Shown here: positions 1 through 6,238 of the stretch, piece after piece
Position numbering within the stretch: the first letter of the stretch is position 1
How the letters are laid out: each line of letters opens with the position of its first letter
Assembly: GCA_944385455.1 (NCBI GenBank)
Contig: CALWXI010000189.1
Location: 1-9,841, forward strand
Direction: 5' to 3'
Origin: an uncultured Oscillospiraceae bacterium
Lineage (GTDB): Bacteria > Bacillota > Clostridia > Oscillospirales > Oscillospiraceae
DNA: 9,841 bases
Notes under the pieces: model-generated
What the model was told of the DNA's origin: nothing
The model's input: only the letters and a program-made list of their open reading frames with translations
Database searches by the model: none
Position numbers and translations under genes: made by a program

Positions 1-10
1 ATCCGCTCTC

Positions 11-19
11 TGCTATAAT
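11..19 (+). promoter_or_regulatory. Extended -10 promoter of tRNA-Ala
   Basis: A perfect TATAAT hexamer at 14-19 is preceded by TG at 11-12, giving an extended -10 element (TGCTATAAT). The matching -35 would lie just outside the left edge, so only half the promoter is visible. Transcription would start near position 25-26, about 25 nt before the tRNA. Confidence 0.75.
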
Positions 20-23
20 TTTT

Positions 24-42
24 ATATTCCGCAACGGAATAT
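24..42 (+). repeat. Inverted repeat in the tRNA leader
   Basis: An 8-bp perfect inverted repeat (arms 24-31 and 35-42, loop CAA) lies between the -10 box and the mature tRNA 5' end at 50. It starts at the predicted transcription start, so it could be a 5'-terminal hairpin of the pre-tRNA leader removed by RNase P, or a protein-binding site. Its role is unknown. Confidence 0.5.
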
Positions 43-49
43 GCCGTTT

Positions 50-125
50 GGGGGTATAGCTCAGCTGGGAGAGCGCTTGACTGGCAGTCAAGAGGTCAGC
101 GGTTCGATCCCGCTTATCTCCACCA
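50..125 (+). tRNA. tRNA-Ala (anticodon GGC)
   Basis: All four arms fold without gaps. The acceptor stem is 50-56 with 115-121, the D stem 59-62 with 71-74, the anticodon stem 76-80 with 88-92, and the T stem 98-102 with 110-114 around a TTCGATC loop. The seven-base anticodon loop (81-87) carries GGC at 83-85, which reads alanine GCC/GCU codons. The third acceptor pair is G52:U119, the G3:U70 wobble that is the main identity element for alanyl-tRNA synthetase, so anticodon and identity agree. The discriminator is A122 and the CCA end is encoded (123-125). It stands alone, with its own promoter and terminator. Confidence 0.97.
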
Positions 126-158
126 AAAAGCACCTGCTTGAAGCAGGTGCTTTTTTTT
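126..158 (+). terminator. Rho-independent terminator of tRNA-Ala
   Basis: A 10-bp stem (129-138 with 142-151, loop TGA) is followed by an uninterrupted T run at 151-158. The four A residues at 126-129 give a short U tract on the opposite strand, so the same hairpin may also stop cysteine synthase transcripts arriving on -. Confidence 0.93.
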
Positions 159-195
159 GCACGGAGGAGCGCTTTCACAAAAGCCTCCTCCGTGC
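159..195. repeat. Long hairpin between the tRNA terminator and the cysteine synthase stop
   Basis: An inverted repeat with an 11-bp perfect outer stem (159-169 with 185-195), one unpaired C, and a 5-bp inner stem (171-175 with 180-184) around CACA. It is not followed by a T run on either strand (on - it is followed by A residues), so it is not a canonical terminator. It could protect the 3' end of the cysteine synthase mRNA or help the neighbouring terminator act in both directions. Confidence 0.6.
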
Positions 196-204
196 CGCGC
201 ATTT

Positions 205-1137
205 TCAGGGTGCCGCAAACATGGGCGTGGAGAGATAACGTCCGCCGTCATCCGGCAGCAGGGCCACGATCATCTTCCCCCGGTTCTCCGGCCGCAATGC
301 CAGCTGGGACGCGGCCCACACCGCCGCGCCGGAGGTGATGCCCACCAGGATGCCCTCCCGACAGGCCAGCTCCCGGCCTGCTGCATAGGCGTCCTCCTCC
401 GTCACCGTAAGAATCTCATCCACCACGCCGCGGTCCAGGTTCCCGGGGACGAAATTGGCCCCGATGCCCTGGAGTCCGTGAGGACCGGCGCGGCCCTGAG
501 TCAGCAGCGGCGAGGAGGCGGGCTCCACGCCCACCACCTGAACAGCGGCATCCTGTGTCTTCAAATACCGCCCCACACCGCTGATGGTACCGCCGGTGCC
601 GATGCCCGCCACGAAAATATTTACCTGTCCGTCGGTATCCGTCCAGATCTCCGGACCGGTGGTACGGGCATGGGCTTCGGGATTGGCGGGATTGTCAAAC
701 TGCCCTGCCACGATGCTGCCGGGAATCTCCCGCCGCAGCGCTTCCGCCTTCTCCACAGCTCCGGCCATGCCCTGCGCGCCCGGCGTCAACACGATCTCCG
801 CGCCATATGCGGCGATGAGGCTGCGCCGCTCCACACTCATGGTATCCGGCATGGTGAGGATCACCCGGTAGCCGCAGGCGGCGCCTACCGCCGCAAGACC
901 GATACCCGGATTGCCGGAGGTGGGCCCAATGATGGTGCCGCCGGGCCGGAGCCGGCCCTCCGCCTCCGCCCGGGCAATCATCTGGGCCGCCACCCGGTCT
1001 TTGGCGCTGCCGGCGGGATTGGCCCGCTCCAGCTTGGCCAGGAGCCTGGCCTCCAGGCCATGGGCCTTGGCATAGCGCCCCAGCTCCAAAAGCGGCGTAT
1101 GACCAATGAGGTCCCGCACATCACGCGCGATCTTCAT
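205..1137 (-). CDS. cysK: Cysteine synthase (O-acetylserine sulfhydrylase), CysK type
   Basis: PLP enzyme that makes L-cysteine from O-acetylserine and sulfide in the cytoplasm; 310 aa, normal for CysK. Visible motifs: IGHTPLLEL at 11-19; NPAGSAKDR at 40-48 with the PLP lysine K46; the asparagine loop TSGN at 73-76; the phosphate-binding GTGGT at 180-184; and GITSGAA at 266-272 with S269 in the pyridine-nitrogen position. The start is ATG at 1137, with AAGGAGG just upstream; longer readings of this frame run into the anti-sigma gene and lack a good RBS. A separate sigma-A promoter lies at 1177-1205, so it is monocistronic. Oddity: the usual EPTSGNTG stretch reads GPTSGNPG here (G71, P77). The replaced Thr normally helps hold the substrate carboxylate. 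It could therefore be a paralog with altered activity, though overall similarity is clearly to CysK. Confidence 0.93.
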   Translation of the reverse strand: MKIARDVRDLIGHTPLLELGRYAKAHGLEARLLAKLERANPAGSAKDRVAAQMIARAEAEGRLRPGGTIIGPTSGNPGIGLAAVGAACGYRVILTMPDTMSVERRSLIAAYGAEIVLTPGAQGMAGAVEKAEALRREIPGSIVAGQFDNPANPEAHARTTGPEIWTDTDGQVNIFVAGIGTGGTISGVGRYLKTQDAAVQVVGVEPASSPLLTQGRAGPHGLQGIGANFVPGNLDRGVVDEILTVTEEDAYAAGRELACREGILVGITSGAAVWAASQLALRPENRGKMIVALLPDDGGRYLSTPMFAAP

Positions 1138-1176
1138 ATCCTGTCTCCTCCTTGTCTGCTTTCCTGGATGCCCCTT

Positions 1177-1205
1177 ATCATACACCTCATTCTCCCCCCG
1201 CGCAA
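1177..1205 (-). promoter_or_regulatory. Sigma-A-type promoter of the cysteine synthase gene
   Basis: On the minus strand, -35 TTGCGC (1205-1200), a 17-nt spacer and -10 TATGAT (1182-1177). The predicted start near 1170 leaves a leader of about 33 nt containing the RBS. It begins immediately downstream of the anti-sigma terminator. No T-box or riboswitch fits in this short leader. Confidence 0.7.
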
Positions 1206-1207
1206 TG

Positions 1208-1239
1208 GAAAAACGGACCGGTCTCCCGGTCCGTTTTTC
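1208..1239 (-). terminator. Bidirectional-looking terminator after the anti-sigma gene
   Basis: A perfect 14-bp stem (1208-1221 with 1226-1239, loop TCTC) whose base is A5/T5, giving a five-base U tract on each strand. It lies 14 nt past the anti-sigma stop on - and separates that operon from the cysteine synthase promoter. Confidence 0.92.
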
Positions 1240-1252
1240 TGTACTGAGTGCC

Positions 1253-2089
1253 TCACACCGCGATCTCAAACTCCACGCTGCCCGCAGCACCCGCCGCGAT
1301 GGCATACCGGGGGAACACCACCACGGGGTTGCCCGCCTCGTTGAGATAGAAATCGGTATCCTGATCCACGGTGGTAAATCCGCCTTCCTCGGCGCTGAAG
1401 AACAGATCCTTGTCCGCAGAGGCCTGGATCTGGGCCCGGATGCTCTCATTGCAGAGCTCGACCCAGTCGGCCCCCAGCACATCCTCCAGGGTGATCTCCC
1501 GACCGGCGGCCAGGTCCAAGTTATAATAGGACGTCTCCTGATAGGCTGAGGCAACGGAGACATAGCTCTCCACCACAAAGGAGACCGTGGTATCCGTCTG
1601 GCTCTTGATGTCATAGGTGACGCTGACGGTGTTGTCCCTCTCCTCCCACTGCTCCAGGGTGCCGCCGGTGGCCAGGAACGCCTCCTTATAGCCCTGCACC
1701 ACTTCCTCGCCCTCGGCGATCTTCTCGTCCACAATGGCGTCGATCTCCTGGGTAATCTGATCGGCGAAGCCGCTGCCGGTGACAGAGGGCTGCTCCACCT
1801 CCACGGTGCGGTCGCCGTCGCTGTCGGTGAAGCTGCGCACCGTCAGCACCTGGAACAGACCGCCCAGCACCGGCACATCCGCCGCGGCGGCAGCCACCGT
1901 GGGGCTGACGTTCAGTACACCCACCGTCAATACGAAGCAGGCGGCCACAGACGCGGCTCCGCGGTACCAGGCCCGGCGGGCACTCCGGCGGGCACGGCCC
2001 TGCCGGATCCCCGCCTGGACCCGCGCTTCCAGCTCCGGCGGGATCTCCGTCTGCTCATAGGTCTCTCTGGCTTTTTCAAATTCTTTCAT
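1253..2089 (-). CDS. RsiV-like anti-sigma factor, single-pass membrane protein with DUF3298 domain
   Basis: Probable membrane anti-sigma factor holding the ECF sigma encoded just upstream. The 278-aa protein has a short cytoplasmic N-terminus (1-42, very basic at 29-43), one membrane segment at about 44-62, and an extracellular region. That region has a DUF4163-like part (about 95-185) and a DUF3298 part (about 188-275) with the typical LDLAAGREITLEDVLG stretch and a closing YAIAAGAAGSVEFEI. This order matches RsiV of Bacillus, whose outer domain binds lysozyme and is then cleaved to free SigV; a lysozyme trigger here is inference. No zinc-type H-x3-C-x2-C anti-sigma motif is present. The ATG overlaps the sigma stop by one base (TAATG), and its AAGGAG lies in the last sigma codons, so translation is coupled. 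A terminator follows 14 nt after the stop. Confidence 0.85.
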   Translation of the reverse strand: MKEFEKARETYEQTEIPPELEARVQAGIRQGRARRSARRAWYRGAASVAACFVLTVGVLNVSPTVAAAAADVPVLGGLFQVLTVRSFTDSDGDRTVEVEQPSVTGSGFADQITQEIDAIVDEKIAEGEEVVQGYKEAFLATGGTLEQWEERDNTVSVTYDIKSQTDTTVSFVVESYVSVASAYQETSYYNLDLAAGREITLEDVLGADWVELCNESIRAQIQASADKDLFFSAEEGGFTTVDQDTDFYLNEAGNPVVVFPRYAIAAGAAGSVEFEIAV

Positions 2090-2577
2090 TATGATTCCGC
2101 TCCTTCCATAGATATCCGCAGTTTTCGCAGGCCCGTGTACAGCCGTGTCTTCACCGTGCTGAGGTTCCAGCCGGTGACGGCGCTGATCTCCCGAAGAGAC
2201 AGCTCCTCATAGAAGCGCAGCTTCACCACCAGTCCCACCTCTGCCGGCAGGGCGTCCACCCGCCGGGCAAGACTCTCGTCCGGCGGCAGCGGATCTTCGT
2301 AGCTGCCGGCGTCCAGCGACTCCGGCGGCACCAGGACCACCGGCTTCCTCCGGCGCAGCTGGTCTGTACACACGTGGACCAAAATCCGGTAGAACCAGGT
2401 GCGCATGGCCTCCGGCGACTGCAGGCTATCATATTTCTCCAGTGCCTTGCAGACAGCGGTCTGTACCGCGTCCAAGGCATCTTCCCTGTTTTGGAGATAG
2501 CTGTACGCCAGACGGTAGAACCGCGCCTGATCCTCCACCAGGAACGCTGTCAGAACATCTTCTCTTACATGCGTCAT
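2089..2577 (-). CDS. ECF-family RNA polymerase sigma factor (SigV-like)
   Basis: Extracytoplasmic-function sigma factor of 162 aa, the usual size. Region 2 spans about 10-77, with RFYRLAYSYLQNREDALDAVQ and the DNA-melting/-10 recognition part ending in RTWFYRILVHVCTDQLRRRK. Region 4 spans about 108-155, with a helix-turn-helix in LREISAVTGWNLSTVKTRLYTGLRKL. Only sigma 2 and sigma 4 are present, as expected for ECF. The ATG at 2577 is chosen because AAAGGA lies about 11 nt upstream and the protein then starts where relatives do; a TTG at 2631 in the same frame would add 18 residues but lacks support. It is the first gene of a two-gene operon with its RsiV-like inhibitor, the arrangement of sigV-rsiV. 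Direct targets are unknown apart from the likely own promoter at 2616-2642. Confidence 0.9.
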   Translation of the reverse strand: MTHVREDVLTAFLVEDQARFYRLAYSYLQNREDALDAVQTAVCKALEKYDSLQSPEAMRTWFYRILVHVCTDQLRRRKPVVLVPPESLDAGSYEDPLPPDESLARRVDALPAEVGLVVKLRFYEELSLREISAVTGWNLSTVKTRLYTGLRKLRISMEGAES

Positions 2578-2615
2578 GTGTGATTGGGTCCTTTCTGTTG
2601 GTTTCCGTGAATACA

Positions 2616-2642
2616 GACGGAGCAGGGGCAAAAAAAGTTTGG
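2616..2642 (-). promoter_or_regulatory. Candidate ECF-type autoregulatory promoter
   Basis: Reading -, CCAAAC (2642-2637) is followed by a T7 run and, 17 nt after the C, by CGTC (2619-2616). Bacillus ECF promoters (SigV, SigX, SigW, SigM) use an AAC-type -35 and a CGTC/CGTA -10 separated by 16-17 nt, so the core bases and spacing fit. The first two bases differ from the TGAAAC consensus. The start near 2608 would give a leader of about 30 nt. No sigma-A promoter of similar quality is seen in this gap. Confidence 0.45.
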
Positions 2643-2650
2643 ACGGAAGG

Positions 2651-2684
2651 AAAAAAATCCGCAGGCGGAATCCCGCCTGCGGAT
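2651..2684 (-). terminator. Rho-independent terminator of the efflux operon
   Basis: A 12-bp stem (2657-2668 with 2673-2684, loop AATC) is followed on - by a run of seven T (2657-2651). It begins about 10 nt past the permease stop, and the ECF operon control region starts right after it. Confidence 0.93.
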
Positions 2685-2694
2685 CTGCTCTTGT

Positions 2695-3930
2695 TCACTC
2701 GTAGCGCAGAGCGTCGATGGGATTGAGCTTGGCGGCCTTATTGGCCGGGAGATACCCGAAGAGCACCCCGATGCCCACACTGACGCCGAAGCTCACTGCC
2801 ACGGCTCCCACTGTGGGCACGGCGCTGAACACAGCCCCGTTCATCTGAGAGGAGAGATAGCCCCCTACCAGCGTCCCCACCAGCGTGGCCAGGCCGCAGC
2901 CGAAGAGGATGCCCAGCACGCCGCCGATGGCGGAAGTAGTGCCGGCCTCAATGATGAATTGGCGTCGGATGTCCCGGCGCTTGGCCCCCAGAGACTTGCG
3001 GATGCCGATCTCCCGGGTGCGCTCCGTCACCGACACCAGCATGATGTTCATGATGCCGATGCCGCCCACCAGCAGCGAGATGGCAGCGATGGCCACCAGC
3101 ACCAGCATGGCAGCACCCATCATGGCGTTGATCACCCCCACCTGCTCCGCCATGGTCATGGTATAGTAGGCATCCTCGCTCTGGAAGAAGTCGTAGAGCG
3201 CGCCGTCAATGACTTCCTTGGCGGCAGCCGCCGTGTCACGCGTGGTGCTGGTGAAGAGGTACATGCTCACATTCCGGCTTCCGGTGATGCGCAGGGCGTT
3301 TTCATAGGGAATGTAGATCTGGTCATCCCGGCCGCCCTCAGTAAGGGTATCGCCGTTTTGCCGCAGCACACCCACCACCGTATAGGGCACACCGCCGATT
3401 TTCAGCTCTTTTCCCAGGGCGTCGCCGCCAAAGGCATCCTGGGCCAGATACGCGCCGATGACGCACACGTTCTGCGCCCGGTCCACATCCACATACTGGA
3501 GGAACCGCCCCTGGGCCAGGGTCTCCCCATCCAGCGTGGCGCGGGTCTCCTGGCGGTACATGATCTCGCTGACGCCGTAGATGCTGGTGCGCTCATAAAG
3601 CGTATCTCCATGGCGCAGCGGAGCGGAGGTCATGAGATAGGGAGAGACGCCGGAGAGGACGTCCGGATGCGCCTCCACCAGATCGTACATATCATCGGGG
3701 TCCAGGTTCATCGTGGTGCCGTCGCCCCGCCCGTAGATGTAGCTCTGGATCAGGTTCACGCCCATGCTCTCCACCTGCTGGTCCACCATCCGCTGCAGTC
3801 CGTTGCCCAGAGAGAGGATCACGATCACCGCGCCCACGCCGATGATGATGCCCAGCATGGTGAGAAAGGCCCGCATCTTGCTGGTGCGCAGGGACTTGAG
3901 GGCAAGCTTGAAGGATTGGCTGAAATTCAT
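2695..3930 (-). CDS. MacB/FtsX-family ABC transporter permease
   Basis: Membrane subunit of a MacB-type ABC exporter, 411 aa. Four predicted membrane helices at about 21-41, 271-299, 330-357 and 372-394 surround a large extracytoplasmic domain (about 45-268), the MacB_PCD plus FtsX layout. Family marks include RTSKMRAFLTMLGIIIGVG at the first helix, GGIGIMNIMLVSVTERTREIGIRKSLGA at 289-316 (the cytoplasmic coupling region) and the terminal LNPIDALRYE. Its ATG overlaps the ATPase stop by four bases (ATGA), and its AGGAGG lies inside the codons of the ATPase acidic tail. It would work with the ATPase and the membrane fusion protein encoded before it. The exported substrate cannot be read from the sequence; drugs, antimicrobial peptides or lipids are possible. 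Confidence 0.93.
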   Translation of the reverse strand: MNFSQSFKLALKSLRTSKMRAFLTMLGIIIGVGAVIVILSLGNGLQRMVDQQVESMGVNLIQSYIYGRGDGTTMNLDPDDMYDLVEAHPDVLSGVSPYLMTSAPLRHGDTLYERTSIYGVSEIMYRQETRATLDGETLAQGRFLQYVDVDRAQNVCVIGAYLAQDAFGGDALGKELKIGGVPYTVVGVLRQNGDTLTEGGRDDQIYIPYENALRITGSRNVSMYLFTSTTRDTAAAAKEVIDGALYDFFQSEDAYYTMTMAEQVGVINAMMGAAMLVLVAIAAISLLVGGIGIMNIMLVSVTERTREIGIRKSLGAKRRDIRRQFIIEAGTTSAIGGVLGILFGCGLATLVGTLVGGYLSSQMNGAVFSAVPTVGAVAVSFGVSVGIGVLFGYLPANKAAKLNPIDALRYE

Positions 3931-4658
3931 GCCTCCGCCTCCTCTTCCTCCGCCCGGACCACGGCCTTGGGGTCCGCGGCGTCGCCGTCATAGATGATCC
4001 GGCCGTCCTGCAGCCGGACGATGCGCCGGGCCTTCCGGGCGATGGCATTGTCGTGGGTGATGAGGACCACGGTGTCCCCCTCCCGGTTGAGCTTCTGCAG
4101 AAAGCCCAGCACCTCCCGTCCCGTCCGGGAGTCCAGGGCGCCGGTGGGCTCGTCGGCCAGGATCACCGACGGCTTTCCCGCCAGGGCCCGGGCGATGGAC
4201 ACCCGCTGCTGCTGGCCGCCGGAGAGCTGGCTGGGCAGGTTCCGGCGCTTGTCGGCCAGGCCCACCCGGTCCAGGGCCTCCACCGCCCGGCTGCGGCGCT
4301 CTGAGGCGGAGACACCGGCATAGAGCAGCGGCAGCTCCACATTCTCCAGCACCGTCAGCTTGGGGATCAGGTTGTACTGCTGGAACACGAAGCCCAGCAT
4401 CCGGTTGCGGATCTCCGCCTGCTGGTCATCGCCCATGGTGGACACGTCCACCCCACCCAGATGGTAGGTTCCGGAGGTAGGCACATCCAGACACCCGATG
4501 ATGTTCATGGCAGTGGACTTTCCGGATCCGGAGGAGCCAACCACCGCCACGAACTCTCCCTGGTCGATGGTCAGGCTCACTCCGTCCAGGGCGTGGACCT
4601 CCTCGTCTCCCATCTGGTAGATCTTGTAGATATCCCGGAGTTCAATGAGATGCGTCAC
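3927..4658 (-). CDS. MacB/LolD-type ABC transporter ATP-binding protein
   Basis: ATPase of the efflux system, 243 aa, the usual length. Walker A GSSGSGKST at 41-49; Q-loop VFQQYN at 91-96; signature LSGGQQQR at 145-152; Walker B VILADEP at 165-171; D-loop ALD at 174-176; H-loop with H202. All catalytic residues are present. The start is GTG at 4658, with GGGAGG nine bases upstream and the stop of the preceding gene five bases upstream; the frame stays open further but that part overlaps the preceding gene and does not resemble the family. The last residues (EEEEAEA) form an acidic tail whose purine-rich codons also supply the ribosome binding site of the permease. The close family is MacB/YknY exporters rather than importers. 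Confidence 0.95.
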   Translation of the reverse strand: MTHLIELRDIYKIYQMGDEEVHALDGVSLTIDQGEFVAVVGSSGSGKSTAMNIIGCLDVPTSGTYHLGGVDVSTMGDDQQAEIRNRMLGFVFQQYNLIPKLTVLENVELPLLYAGVSASERRSRAVEALDRVGLADKRRNLPSQLSGGQQQRVSIARALAGKPSVILADEPTGALDSRTGREVLGFLQKLNREGDTVVLITHDNAIARKARRIVRLQDGRIIYDGDAADPKAVVRAEEEEAEA

Positions 4659-4663
4659 AGGGA

Positions 4664-6226
4664 TCAGCCTCCCATCCCGGCTCCCGCCGCCAGGTCGGGT
4701 ACCAATACGGTCTCCCCCTCCTCCAGGCCGGCGGTGATTTCGATGTACTGCTCGTCGTTGCGGCCCAGGGTCACCTGGCGGCTCTCCAGCAGCGCGGGGT
4801 CCGCCACGGCGGTGCCGTCCGGCGTCATGGCGCCGGGACCGGGCACCAGCACCGTGTCTCCCCGCTCCACCGCGTCCACCGGCACGCACAGCACATTTGC
4901 CGCCGTGTCGCCCACGATATCCGCAGAGACGTTCATGCCGGGCCGCAGGTCGCCGTAATCATCCAGCCGGATGGTGACGGGATAGGTGGTGAAGCCGCCG
5001 GTGGTGGTGCCGCTGATGCTGACCCGCTCCACCGTACCGGTGAACATCTGCCCCGGCAGGGCGTCGGCGGTGATCTCCACCGTCTGACCGGGCTGGATCT
5101 TGCCGATATCCAGCTCACTGACGTTCATCTCCATCTTCAGGCAGCTGAGGTCATAGATCACCGCCAGACTGCCGGAGGAGGCGCCGTCCACCTTGTCCCC
5201 GGCCTTGAAATTCTTCTCGATGACGGTGCCGGAGATGGGGGAACGGATGGTGTAGTCATCCAGGGTCCCGGCGGCGCTGCCGGCGGAGAGCTGGGCGGAC
5301 TCCATACTCAGCCGGGCCGTCTCCAGCTGAGTGCGGTTGGCATCGGACTCCACGGTGCACAGCGTCTCCCCCTTGGCCACCTGGGCGCCCACCAGCTTGG
5401 TAAAGCCCGTCACCGTGCCGCTGCCGGCGGCATACACCGTGGATGAGGCGGGCATGGACATGAAGGCATTGCCGTAGCTGGTATAGCTGCCGATGACGGC
5501 GGAGGCGGTGTAGGAGTCGGAGAGGATACCGGGATTGGACAACTTCACCCGGACGGTGCAGACCTCCTTGCCGTTGCTGGTGATGGTGGTGTCCTCTCCG
5601 ACGGAGACCACAGTCCCCTGCACCGGCCCGTCAAAGTTCCCCACGAACACCGTGGCGCTCTGGCCCACGTAGAACTGATCCGGCGAAACGTAGGTAAACA
5701 TGAAGTCGATGGTCAGGTCCGTGCTGGTGACGATCTGTGCGATGGGCTCCCCAGCCGTGACGTTGTCTCCGTCGTGGACATAGACCTCATTCAGGATGCC
5801 TGCGATGGAGGCGGTGGGATACAGCGCCGCCTGGGCCCGGCTGACGGAGCTGGCTGCGTCGCTGCTGTCCATGGTGTAGAGCAGCGTCCCCTCCTCCACC
5901 AGATCGCCCTCCTCAAAAGGAGCGGACTGGAGCTCACCGGAAAGCAGGGTGGTCACCTGATAAGAGTCCGCCGGCTCCAGCGTGGCGGTACCGGAGACCC
6001 GGACCGTCAAATCCCGGCGCGTCACCTGCTCAGCCCGGTAAAAACTGCTCACAGGAGCGCTCCCGCCGCCCCGCAGCAGGTTCCACGCCCCAAGCAGCAC
6101 CGCCGCCGCCAGCACCGCCGCCAAGATCCGCCGTCCCCGCTTCTTCAGCCGGGGGAGCCTGCGCTTCTTTGTCTGCTCCGCCGGAAGGACGGACGCTTCC
6201 TTCTTTTCTTCCATCTGCACTTCCAT
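4664..6226 (-). CDS. HlyD/MacA-family membrane fusion protein with tandem lipoyl and barrel domains
   Basis: Periplasmic-adaptor type subunit of the ABC exporter, 520 aa. A basic cytoplasmic N-terminus (1-32, rich in K and R) precedes one membrane helix at about 33-51. Outside, two copies of the fold follow: lipoyl-like part 1 (about 86-165, ending VHDGDNVTAGEPIAQI), beta-barrel 1 (about 168-245), lipoyl-like part 2 (about 257-360, with TVIEKNFKAGDKVDG), beta-barrel 2 (about 365-440) and a membrane-proximal part (about 445-512). A helix pair is visible only in copy 2 (293-320); in copy 1 the chain goes almost directly from SSVSRAQAAL to the second lipoyl half. MacA is usually nearer 370 aa with a single copy. 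The ATG at 6226 has AAGGAG eight bases upstream, which overlaps the TAA of the TetR gene. Confidence 0.88.
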   Translation of the reverse strand: MEVQMEEKKEASVLPAEQTKKRRLPRLKKRGRRILAAVLAAAVLLGAWNLLRGGGSAPVSSFYRAEQVTRRDLTVRVSGTATLEPADSYQVTTLLSGELQSAPFEEGDLVEEGTLLYTMDSSDAASSVSRAQAALYPTASIAGILNEVYVHDGDNVTAGEPIAQIVTSTDLTIDFMFTYVSPDQFYVGQSATVFVGNFDGPVQGTVVSVGEDTTITSNGKEVCTVRVKLSNPGILSDSYTASAVIGSYTSYGNAFMSMPASSTVYAAGSGTVTGFTKLVGAQVAKGETLCTVESDANRTQLETARLSMESAQLSAGSAAGTLDDYTIRSPISGTVIEKNFKAGDKVDGASSGSLAVIYDLSCLKMEMNVSELDIGKIQPGQTVEITADALPGQMFTGTVERVSISGTTTGGFTTYPVTIRLDDYGDLRPGMNVSADIVGDTAANVLCVPVDAVERGDTVLVPGPGAMTPDGTAVADPALLESRQVTLGRNDEQYIEITAGLEEGETVLVPDLAAGAGMGG

Positions 6227-6238
6227 ACGCTCGTCTCC

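Noticed and set aside
50..125. tRNA-Ala 3' end as an integration (att) site
   Set aside because: No integrase gene and no second copy of the tRNA 3' end elsewhere in the window.
1138..1176. T-box or SAM riboswitch leader for the cysteine synthase gene
   Set aside because: The leader is only about 33 nt from the predicted start and has no matching conserved elements.
157..1344. 395-aa open frame on + across the cysteine synthase region
   Set aside because: Antisense to a clear CysK gene; rich in H, R, P and G as expected of a high-GC shadow frame, with no RBS or family motif.
2578..2631. Longer sigma factor from a TTG at 2631
   Set aside because: The added residues do not look like sigma region 2, there is no RBS, and it would use up the candidate promoter as coding sequence.
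2959..3993. 344-aa open frame on + opposite the permease
   Set aside because: Histidine-rich shadow of the permease on the opposite strand; no domain or RBS.
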